Assembly (NCBI GenBank): GCA_052139595.1
Contig: JBKQWK010000065.1
Span: 1 to 11,939 of the forward strand
Reading direction: 5' to 3'
Source of the DNA: JBKQWK01 sp052139595
GTDB taxonomy: Bacteria; Actinomycetota; Thermoleophilia; UBA2241
DNA length: 11,939 bases
Of the stretch, positions 1 to 5,380 are shown in pieces. Made by a program: the position numbers and the translations under genes. Under the pieces are notes generated by a model, which was not told where the DNA came from, made no database searches, and saw only the letters and a list, made by a program, of their open reading frames with translations. Every line of letters starts with the position of its first letter. Positions within the stretch are counted from its first letter, which is position 1.

Positions 1-752
1 GCGCGGGCGCGCAGCGCCCGCGCCAGGCGCCCAGCGCCGATCAGCGTCAGTTCGGCCCGGGGAAACTCGTCACTCAGCATCGCCAGCGCGGCGACAAGCT
101 TGTCTTGACCCTTACGTGGCACGAGCCGGCCGAGACAGACAATCAACTCTGCGTTCACTCCCAGCTGAGCGCGCGCCGCTGCGACCTCTGCGCCCCCCGG
201 CGGCACATAAGCGTGCACGTCCAAAGCCGGCCGCACCACCTGCGCCGGCGTGCGACCACGCGCCACGCGAGTTGCCGCTGCCGCCGTGAACTCACTGACG
301 GTGACCAGCAGAGTGGCGTTACGCAGTACATGGCGGAGCAGGCCCCCAACTAATGGGAACACGGCAGGCAACGTCACCTCGGCACCACCGAGAAAGACGA
401 GATATTCGCGGCCGGTCCGCCGCCGCAGTGCCGGGCCGAGCAGGCCGGCAGGCAACGGGTGGCCCAGTTGCACAAGCTGCAGATCGTGACGTTCGATCAA
501 CGCTTGCGCCTGACGCCGAAGCTCGGTTGTCGGCCAAAGGACGGCGTGTCGCGAGCGCACGACTGTGTACGGATGCGTTGTATCGAACGCAGCAGCGTCG
601 GGATGCGCCGGAGCAAGAACAACGACTTCGTCCGGGTCGAGCGTCCGGATCATTCCCCAGTAGTACGACTGAGCGCCGCCGATACGCGGTGGAAAATCGT
701 TGGTGATGAAGAGCGAATGCGGCATCTGTCCAACAGCGGGCGCCTCAGGCAC
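1..752 (-). CDS. GT4-family glycosyltransferase, partial (3' end beyond left edge)
   Basis: The first 250 codons of a GT-B fold glycosyltransferase, open at the left edge of the window. The N-terminal domain opens with LFITNDFPPRIGGAQSYY (about residues 14-31), the glycine-rich loop typical of GT4 enzymes such as actinobacterial mannosyltransferases of the PimB type. A mid region reads FLGGAEVTLPAVFP, followed by LLVTVSEFTA, the usual linker into the second domain. That domain begins with LIVCLGRLVPRKGQDKLV, whose Arg and Lys normally bind the nucleotide-sugar diphosphate. The chosen start is GTG at 752, because a strong Shine-Dalgarno run GGGGGGAGGG (758-767) lies 5 nt upstream. An ATG at 725 is the alternative and has only a weak GGA before it. 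Sugar donor and acceptor cannot be told. The nucleotide-binding C-terminal half, with its Glu-containing motif, is outside the window. It lies 151 bp after pylT and is probably a separate transcription unit. Confidence 0.9.
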   Translation of the reverse strand, partial: MPEAPAVGQMPHSLFITNDFPPRIGGAQSYYWGMIRTLDPDEVVVLAPAHPDAAAFDTTHPYTVVRSRHAVLWPTTELRRQAQALIERHDLQLVQLGHPLPAGLLGPALRRRTGREYLVFLGGAEVTLPAVFPLVGGLLRHVLRNATLLVTVSEFTAAAATRVARGRTPAQVVRPALDVHAYVPPGGAEVAAARAQLGVNAELIVCLGRLVPRKGQDKLVAALAMLSDEFPRAELTLIGAGRLARALRAR

Positions 753-782
753 GCGGTCCCTCCCCCCTGATGAATTGCGGAC

Positions 783-821
783 GCCTCCGCCGCTGGCGAA
801 GACAATTGATATGGCGGAGGC
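783..821 (-). repeat. 9-bp perfect inverted repeat in leader of the glycosyltransferase gene
   Basis: The arms GCCTCCGCC (783-791) and GGCGGAGGC (813-821) are exact reverse complements around a 21-nt loop. In the transcript running toward the glycosyltransferase, the first arm contains CCUCC. It can pair with the second arm or with the gene's own Shine-Dalgarno run at 758-767. No U-tract follows, so it is not an obvious intrinsic terminator. Its role as a leader structure is inference. Confidence 0.5.
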
Positions 822-842
822 TACCAGCTTGGCGGGCTCAGG

Positions 843-868
843 AAAAGCCGACTGGTCCACCGGGGACC
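843..868 (-). terminator. Weak candidate terminator after pylT
   Basis: Downstream of the tRNA CCA end on the minus strand there is a 5-bp hairpin, GGTCC-CCGGT-GGACC (854-868). A short T run (TTTT, 843-846) follows after a 7-nt spacer. The stem is short and the T run is displaced, so this is only the best available candidate for ending the pyl transcript in the 151-bp gap before the glycosyltransferase. Confidence 0.25.
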
Positions 869-903
869 GAGAGACCGTGACGCAAGCGACAGCGCTGTGA
901 AAG

Positions 904-976
904 TGGCGGGGAGTGCGGGAGTTACACCCGCCTGCATGGATTTAGAGTCCGTGCTGATCCTTCCGATCGACCCCCC
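904..976 (-). tRNA. pylT: tRNA-Pyl (CUA anticodon), amber-decoding pyrrolysine tRNA
   Basis: Read on the minus strand, this folds as a pyrrolysine tRNA. The acceptor stem is GGGGGGT with ACTCCCC (one G-U pair). A single C links it to a 4-bp D stem GATC/GATC with a 5-nt loop. The anticodon arm is CACGGA-CTCTAAA-TCCATG with anticodon CUA, the variable loop is only CAG, and the T arm is GCGGG-TGTAACT-CCCGC. A discriminator G and an encoded CCA complete it. The compact D loop, one-nucleotide acceptor/D linker, 6-bp anticodon stem, 3-nt variable loop and non-TTC T loop are tRNA-Pyl hallmarks. From memory the sequence closely resembles Desulfitobacterium hafniense tRNA-Pyl. Two oddities: a C-A mismatch in the anticodon stem, and two nucleotides (AG) between D and anticodon stems. 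It lies 127 bp after pylD; a TATCAT at 998-1003 could be a -10 box, but no good -35 is visible, so co-transcription with pylBCD is equally possible. Confidence 0.95.
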
Positions 977-1103
977 TCGCCAACGTTAACAAAGAGCATG
1001 ATAGCGCCTCAGACACGACAGCGACAGCGAACAGACACTGCCGATGCTGCTACCGTGAACAAGACCGACGGCGAGCGAGTGGCGGCATTGTCCCGGGGCC
1101 GGA

Positions 1104-1952
1104 TCACCCCACCGCGGGGTCAAAGCGACTCTGCCTGCCTTCGCTGAGAGCACGGACAGTCATCACGGCGACACCCACAGCCAAGGGGTCATGGATGTGA
1201 CGATCGCCAAGCGCTGCCTGCGCGGGGGCCGTGAAGCCCGAGGGCATGCCGGGCACCGCCGCGTAACACCCGTCGCGCACCCAACCCAGATCAACGAGCC
1301 CAGTGACCGGTGTGGCGTCGACCACGAGGCGACAACGGGCCAGTGCCTCGTCCGCTGAGACGCGGGTAAACGGCAAACCCGCCGCTGTCGCCGCACGAGC
1401 GCGTTCGTGGTCAGGCTCGACGGCCAAGACGGCTGCACCAAGCCCATCGAGGCAGCGCACGGCGGCGCGACCGACGGGGCCCAGTCCAAATACAGCCACG
1501 CCGCAGCCCCGTACGCCATCACTGGCAGCATCCAGCGCATGACAAAAACCGTCGGCCGTGGCTGGATCATCGTCCACGGCGACTCCGGTGCGCAGATTGA
1601 GCGCCACAAAGCGATAGTCATCGGCGACGAAAACGACTTCGGCGCCACTGTCGGCAGCGTACTGAAAGCCGCGCACATCTGGCTGCGGCGCGACCTCCAC
1701 CGGGCATCCCAGGTGCCCGACAATCGCCGCCACACAACTCGCGAAGCCGGGGATGAACCCCAACCCGGCAGAGATCGGTACCACGGTCATCCGCGTGGCG
1801 GCAAGGCGCTGGCGATCCACGGCCGTGGCGCCGCCGGCGGCCCGCTGCGCCAGAGCAAGAAGATCGAGACCGGCAACACGCTCAAGCTGAGCCTCGAAGC
1901 GCCGCAGATCAGAGGTCAGACCACGCACATCAGCTTCGGTCAATCTGGTCAC
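1104..1952 (-). CDS. pylD: Pyrrolysine biosynthesis protein PylD
   Basis: PylD is the NAD-dependent dehydrogenase that oxidises L-lysine-N-epsilon-3R-methyl-D-ornithine. The resulting semialdehyde cyclises to pyrrolysine in the cytoplasm. The 282-residue protein is near the family's usual length (about 270). The N-terminal domain carries TVVPISAGLGFIPGF (residues 56-70) and PDVRGFQYAADSGAEVVFVADD (split around 91-112), matching archaeal PylD as I recall it. A Rossmann loop GLGPVG (156-161) starts the nucleotide-binding domain, and the C-terminus has the PGMPSGF and DPLAVGVAVMTV segments. The start is GTG at 1952, with GAGAGG 7 nt upstream. It sits 60 nt after the UAG that ends pylC and in the same frame, with no stop between them, so UAG read-through would fuse it to PylC. 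The gene ends in TGA. Identification rests on sequence resemblance plus neighbours pylB, pylC and pylT. Confidence 0.95.
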   Translation of the reverse strand: MTRLTEADVRGLTSDLRRFEAQLERVAGLDLLALAQRAAGGATAVDRQRLAATRMTVVPISAGLGFIPGFASCVAAIVGHLGCPVEVAPQPDVRGFQYAADSGAEVVFVADDYRFVALNLRTGVAVDDDPATADGFCHALDAASDGVRGCGVAVFGLGPVGRAAVRCLDGLGAAVLAVEPDHERARAATAAGLPFTRVSADEALARCRLVVDATPVTGLVDLGWVRDGCYAAVPGMPSGFTAPAQAALGDRHIHDPLAVGVAVMTVRALSEGRQSRFDPAVG

Positions 1953-2012
1953 GCCACGTCCTCTCTGTTCGCACCGTGGGTAGCCTGCCCATCGCTCGCT
2001 CTGGCGATAGCC

Positions 2013-3161
2013 CTATGTCTCAGGTTGAAGTTTAAGACTAAACTCGTCGGCGATCGTCAGCACTACTTCCGCTGCCTTGCGCCGAGCTGTCGCCAGGTCG
2101 GCTGCCACGTTGATCGTCGTTGCCACCCAATTCTGCAAGCCCGGCGCATAGTCGGTGAGACAATCGTCAGCGCCTGCAAAACCTGGCCACCACGAGAGCG
2201 GCCTGGCGGCGGCGACAGCGTGTTCGCCAAGCACATCGAGGCGACCAGCGGCAGCCTGCAAGTGTTGATAAACGACCGCCTGCCGCGGCGTCCGGTCGGC
2301 CACCGGCAAACCATCGCCAGCAAATGCCTCGACCAGCATCTGCACGATATTGATGCCGCTGCTGTGCAGAACAACCGTCGGCGTCTGGCTAGGCAAGCGC
2401 GCGTCGATCTCGATCACCTTAGGCTCACTGCCGTGCACCATCACTTCGACATCCATGACGCCGTCAAGCTGAACCGCGGCGGCCAACTCCCGCGTCGCTG
2501 CCTCAAACGCAGCCAGCAGCTCAGGATCGCCGACAACCGGAGCGGTCACGCGTTTGCAGTCATAAAAGTGATCGAACTCGAGGCCCGTAACCTGCAGAAC
2601 TTCGCTGCGTCCACCGTGAGCAACGACTTCGAGTGAGAGAGACGGGCCGGCGACGTACTCCTCGACAACCACCGCGAAACCCTGGCCGGCAAGTGCAGCC
2701 CGCGCGGCAGCGAGCTGTTGCGCGTCGTGCACGACGCGCACGCCCTCGCTGCCGCTCGCCGTGCTCGGTTTGACCACTGCGGGGAGGCCGCAGTCCGGCC
2801 ACGGCAGTGGCCTGGGCACGCCGAGACGAGCAAACAGCCGATTCGAGGCGAGCTTGGAAGACGTGATCCCATAAGCAGCCGGATCGAACAGGAACGGGAT
2901 GCCCCAACGGGGCAGTCTCTGTGCCAGCCATGCCAAGGCCTGCTCGTCCTCACAAGCTGGCAACACGGCGTCGCATGTCATGAGCACGGTCTTCGTCCAC
3001 TCTTCGTCGGCGGTCACATCGAAAATGTGCTGCACATCGGCAAGACCGCCGGCGGGCGCGCCTGGCCAGCGGTCGATCAGCACTGTCTCATAGCCAGCCT
3101 TGGCAGCCAGGTAGACAGCCTCAACTCCTTGTAACTTGCCACCGATAATGGCCAGCCTCAC
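2013..3161 (-). CDS. pylC: PylC, 3-methylornithine--L-lysine ligase (ends in UAG)
   Basis: PylC is the ATP-grasp ligase that joins 3R-methyl-D-ornithine to the epsilon-amino group of lysine. The 382-residue product starts with MRLAIIGGKLQGVEAVYLA, the pre-ATP-grasp Rossmann-like domain. The ATP-grasp lid region PAVVKPSTASGSEGVRVV follows (about 127-144). The metal- and substrate-binding stretch IEIDARLPSQTPTVV is the PylC signature, placed as expected in the C-terminal third. The start is GTG at 3161, overlapping the pylB stop as GTGA; AGAGG lies about 7 nt upstream inside pylB. The stop at 2015-2013 is UAG, the only amber stop in the window. The family is usually about 360 residues, so PylC looks complete at this UAG. 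However, the frame stays open through a 20-codon linker into pylD, so in a Pyl-decoding cell a PylC-Pyl-PylD fusion of about 685 residues is possible. Confidence 0.95.
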   Translation of the reverse strand: MRLAIIGGKLQGVEAVYLAAKAGYETVLIDRWPGAPAGGLADVQHIFDVTADEEWTKTVLMTCDAVLPACEDEQALAWLAQRLPRWGIPFLFDPAAYGITSSKLASNRLFARLGVPRPLPWPDCGLPAVVKPSTASGSEGVRVVHDAQQLAAARAALAGQGFAVVVEEYVAGPSLSLEVVAHGGRSEVLQVTGLEFDHFYDCKRVTAPVVGDPELLAAFEAATRELAAAVQLDGVMDVEVMVHGSEPKVIEIDARLPSQTPTVVLHSSGINIVQMLVEAFAGDGLPVADRTPRQAVVYQHLQAAAGRLDVLGEHAVAAARPLSWWPGFAGADDCLTDYAPGLQNWVATTINVAADLATARRKAAEVVLTIADEFSLKLQPET

Positions 3162-4342
3162 GTCTCTGCCTCTTTTGCACGAGCGCCGGCGACCGTACTC
3201 ACCGACACGTCAGTCGTCATGAGTCCAGAGGCCGGGCGAGCACCAGCAGCTGACCTGCCACCAGACCCTGGGCCGTCGGCCCGCATCTGTTCAAGCCACT
3301 GTCGATATTCGTCGTTCGTACTCTGTCGCAATCCCAATGCCGCCAGATGGCGACGCACTTCGGCCACCGTGCGCAGACCGGCATCGATATCGAGTTCGCT
3401 CTGCCCGACGCCAGCGAGCCCGACCGTCGGCGGGACTATCGACGTGACCACGTTAGCGCCGGCGTTAAGACGATCGTCCAGACCGGCGATACCGTCGATA
3501 TCCAGCGAGGCCGGGATCAGACGATCGGGCATCAGCAGGCGCAAGGCCGCGATGACAAGCAGCTCATCGAAGGTGCGTGGCAAGGGACGGCTGGCCAGCG
3601 GCGTACCCTCCTGCGGCACCAGCCCCATGACACGCACCTGCTGCGCCTCTTCGTCGTGCATGGCCAGAAGAGATGTCGCCCGGTCGGTAAGTGACTCACC
3701 GACGCCAATGAGCATGCCGTCTTCGACCAGAAGTCCGCTGGCACGTGCGTCGGCCCGCGCGGCAACGCGGGCGGCAAACGGTTGATCAACACGCAGCGTG
3801 TCGTAGAGAGCCTGATTGTGCGTCTCCTGGTAGAGCGCATACCAGTCGGCGCCGGCGGCACGCAACCGCGCCAAGCCCGTTGGAGACACGACGCCCGGCG
3901 AGATCATCACTGGCAGCGGCACGGCAGCGCGAACGGCGCTGACCAGATCAGCCAGCGCCGCAAACTGACCGTCAGCGTGAAAGACCGGATCCTCGCCCAG
4001 GGTGAGGTCGAGTAAGTTGACGCCCGAGTCAGCCAGATCACGGCAGATCGCAACGACCTCATCTGGAGTCTTGCGATAGCGTGGACTGGCGGCGTTACCG
4101 GCGCGATAGAAGCAGAAAGTGCAACCGTTGCGGCAGTAGGTTGAAAAGTAGACGAAGCCGTAGAGGACAATGCGTTCGCCGAAATGTCGCTCTCGCAGCT
4201 CGCGGGCGGCGGCAAACAGAGGCTCCGCCGATTCCCGGTCTGGGAGAGCAAGCAGCGTTTCGAGATCGCTGCGGCCAAGAGAGTCGCCCTTGACGGCGAT
4301 GTCGCACAAGTGCTGAATCTCGGCGCTGGTCGATGTTTTCAT
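3158..4342 (-). CDS. pylB: PylB, methylornithine synthase (radical SAM lysine 2,3-mutase-like)
   Basis: PylB is the radical SAM enzyme that rearranges L-lysine to 3R-methyl-D-ornithine, the first step of pyrrolysine synthesis. The signature VYFSTYCRNGCTFCFY carries the CX3CX2C cluster at Cys70, Cys74 and Cys77. Further family segments are LDLTLGEDP, LPVMISPGV, YALYQET, VEDGMLIGVGE, VMGLVPQEGTPL, LIPASLDIDGIAG and LNAGANVVTSIVPP; all match methanogen PylB as I recall it, including the substrate-contacting SLDxxGIxG stretch. The protein is 394 residues against about 350 for methanogen PylB. The excess is a C-terminal tail of about 40 residues rich in Gly, Ala, Ser and Arg, with no recognisable domain. 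ATG at 4342 is the start; only a weak GGGG precedes it. The gene overlaps pylC by 4 nt and is first in the pyl transcript, 217 bp from the MoaD-like gene. Confidence 0.97.
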   Translation of the reverse strand: MKTSTSAEIQHLCDIAVKGDSLGRSDLETLLALPDRESAEPLFAAARELRERHFGERIVLYGFVYFSTYCRNGCTFCFYRAGNAASPRYRKTPDEVVAICRDLADSGVNLLDLTLGEDPVFHADGQFAALADLVSAVRAAVPLPVMISPGVVSPTGLARLRAAGADWYALYQETHNQALYDTLRVDQPFAARVAARADARASGLLVEDGMLIGVGESLTDRATSLLAMHDEEAQQVRVMGLVPQEGTPLASRPLPRTFDELLVIAALRLLMPDRLIPASLDIDGIAGLDDRLNAGANVVTSIVPPTVGLAGVGQSELDIDAGLRTVAEVRRHLAALGLRQSTNDEYRQWLEQMRADGPGSGGRSAAGARPASGLMTTDVSVSTVAGARAKEAET

Positions 4343-4364
4343 TGGCGCCCCAGTGTCGTGCTTG

Positions 4365-4379
4365 GCGCGAGGCTCGCGC
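4365..4379. repeat. 15-bp palindrome in pylB leader
   Basis: GCGCGAG and CTCGCGC form 7-bp arms around a single central G, 22-36 bp upstream of the pylB start. It lies between the AT-rich element at 4385-4404 and the gene, the position expected of an operator or of a short leader hairpin. Function is inference. Confidence 0.45.
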
Positions 4380-4384
4380 AGTAG

Positions 4385-4404
4385 TTAGTCAGTTAACTTT
4401 AGTC
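4385..4404. promoter_or_regulatory. TTAGTC direct repeat flanking a GTTAAC palindrome, probable pyl promoter/operator region
   Basis: TTAGTC (4385-4390), AGTTAACT (4391-4398, a perfect palindrome) and TTAGTC (4399-4404) form a 20-bp AT-rich block in otherwise GC-rich DNA, 43-62 bp before the pylB start. The same core GTTAAC occurs at 985-990, just upstream of pylT. No convincing -35/-10 pair with normal spacing is visible, so this is called as the likely promoter or operator region only from its position, composition and repeat structure. Confidence 0.4.
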
Positions 4405-4491
4405 GCTGACGCGGCATCACGCTAGCCTGCCGCTCTGCCGGCGCCGGAGCAACCCTACGTCACGCCGGCAGCGCCGCCGGTAATGCGACGA

Positions 4492-4519
4492 GGGGCGGGC
4501 GCCTCACGGCACCCGCCCC
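4492..4519 (-). terminator. 12-bp stem hairpin after the MoaD-like gene
   Basis: On the minus strand GGGGCGGGTGCC and GGCGCCCGCCCC pair over 12 bp (one U-G) around a GTGA loop, which fits the GNRA tetraloop class. It starts 40 nt after the MoaD-like stop and is the strongest hairpin in the window. There is no T run after it, so it may be an atypical terminator or a 3'-end stabiliser of the AOR transcript. It separates that operon from pylB. Confidence 0.55.
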
Positions 4520-4559
4520 CACGAACGCTCTTCTCAACCCGGCAGCCCGGCAGGGCTGA

Positions 4560-4829
4560 TCATCCGCCGGAGATCGGCGGCACCACCATGATTTTGTCGC
4601 CATCACTGACCGGCGTGTCGAGTCCCTGCCCGTGACGCACGTTAAGCCCGTTGACGAATACGCCCACCCAGAGCGTACCGTCATCGGCAAACACACGCGG
4701 CTTAAGGCGCGGCAATAACGTCATCGCCGCATCGAGAACCTCGCCAACCGTAGCGCCCTCGCATTCGATATCACGTTGGGGATCTGGATACGTGACTCCG
4801 GCCGGCAGCCTCAGAAACGCTTTGGCCAC
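4560..4829 (-). CDS. MoaD/ThiS-family sulfur carrier protein
   Basis: An 89-residue ubiquitin-fold protein of the MoaD type. In that family the C-terminal glycine is adenylated and thiocarboxylated, then donates sulfur to make the molybdopterin/tungstopterin dithiolene. The C-terminus MVVPPISGG ends in the required Gly-Gly and has the Pro-Pro seen in many MoaD proteins; VGVFVNGLNV (55-64) and VSDGDKI (74-80) are typical strand and turn segments. The start is GTG at 4829, one base after the ferredoxin stop, so translation is probably coupled. Its place directly after an AOR-family gene and its ferredoxin suggests service to the tungsten cofactor of that enzyme. As I recall, the Aromatoleum aor operon also carries a MoaD-like gene. 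No MoaE or MoeA gene is present here. Confidence 0.85.
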   Translation of the reverse strand: MAKAFLRLPAGVTYPDPQRDIECEGATVGEVLDAAMTLLPRLKPRVFADDGTLWVGVFVNGLNVRHGQGLDTPVSDGDKIMVVPPISGG

Positions 4830-4830
4830 G

Positions 4831-5349
4831 TCACGCCACCGTGAGCGACTTGTCGGCCTTATCGACTTTCAGATCGACCGCCAGAACGTACTTGTTCTGA
4901 CAGAACGTGATGCACTGCGGATCACCTCCGCAGAGGTCACACTTGAATGCCTTGTTCGTTCCCGGATGCAGATGGATCACATTGTAAGGGCAGGCGGACA
5001 CGCAGAGCGGTCCTTCGGGGATGTTGATGCAGCCATCACACTTGCTTTCATCGACGACGAGGACAAAGCCGGTCACCGAATCACCGATCTTCTCTTTGCT
5101 GGCAAAGTCACCGTGAGGCGTTACCGTGACCTGCTTGGTCACAATGGCGCCTTGCGGACAGGCGTCTTGGCACTTTGCGCAAGCGGTCTGCAGACACGTG
5201 TGGCCTTTGATCACGGCCGTGGTTGGATTGACGTCGGCGTAAAGACGAGCCAGCGAGGGCTGAAACCCACCCTCGTGGTAGGCGGAGCAGGCGAGCTCGC
5301 ACATGTGGCAGCCGGTACAGCTCTTACTGCTTATCATGACGTGAGGCAT
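4831..5349 (-). CDS. Polyferredoxin subunit with four [4Fe-4S] motifs, AOR partner
   Basis: A 172-residue iron-sulfur protein with sixteen cysteines in four groups: 11/14/17/21, 52/57/60/64, 104/107/116/120 and 137/140/146/150. Each group can supply one [4Fe-4S] cluster if ligands are exchanged in the usual HycB/DmsB-like way. There is no signal peptide, so it should act in the cytoplasm. It probably wires electrons between the AOR-family catalytic subunit just upstream and a carrier, as AorB does in Aromatoleum and the small subunit does in WOR5-type enzymes. The start is ATG at 5349 with AGGAAGGG about 8 nt upstream. The frame is open further back to 5451, but that extension overlaps the AOR gene and lacks ferredoxin features. 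The gap to the AOR stop is 31 bp. Family assignment is firm; the electron partner is inference. Confidence 0.92.
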   Translation of the reverse strand: MPHVMISSKSCTGCHMCELACSAYHEGGFQPSLARLYADVNPTTAVIKGHTCLQTACAKCQDACPQGAIVTKQVTVTPHGDFASKEKIGDSVTGFVLVVDESKCDGCINIPEGPLCVSACPYNVIHLHPGTNKAFKCDLCGGDPQCITFCQNKYVLAVDLKVDKADKSLTVA

Positions 5350-5380
5350 CTGTTGGTCCCTTCCTTCTACGAGCCGGCCG

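Noticed and set aside
886..1029. GCGACAGCG repeated on both sides of pylT (886-894 and 1021-1029), as if flanking an inserted element
   Set aside because: It is only 9 bp of low-complexity GC-rich sequence inside a wider GACAGC-rich stretch, with no integrase or inverted ends nearby; chance is likely.
977..1103. A separate promoter for pylT (TATCAT at 998-1003)
   Set aside because: No acceptable -35 lies 16-18 bp upstream, and the tRNA could be cut from the pylBCD transcript, so it is not listed as a feature.
1407..2636. Long open frame on the + strand (409 codons) across pylD and pylC
   Set aside because: It is antisense to two clearly recognised genes, its translation is Arg/His-rich with no domain, and long antisense frames are expected opposite GC-rich genes.
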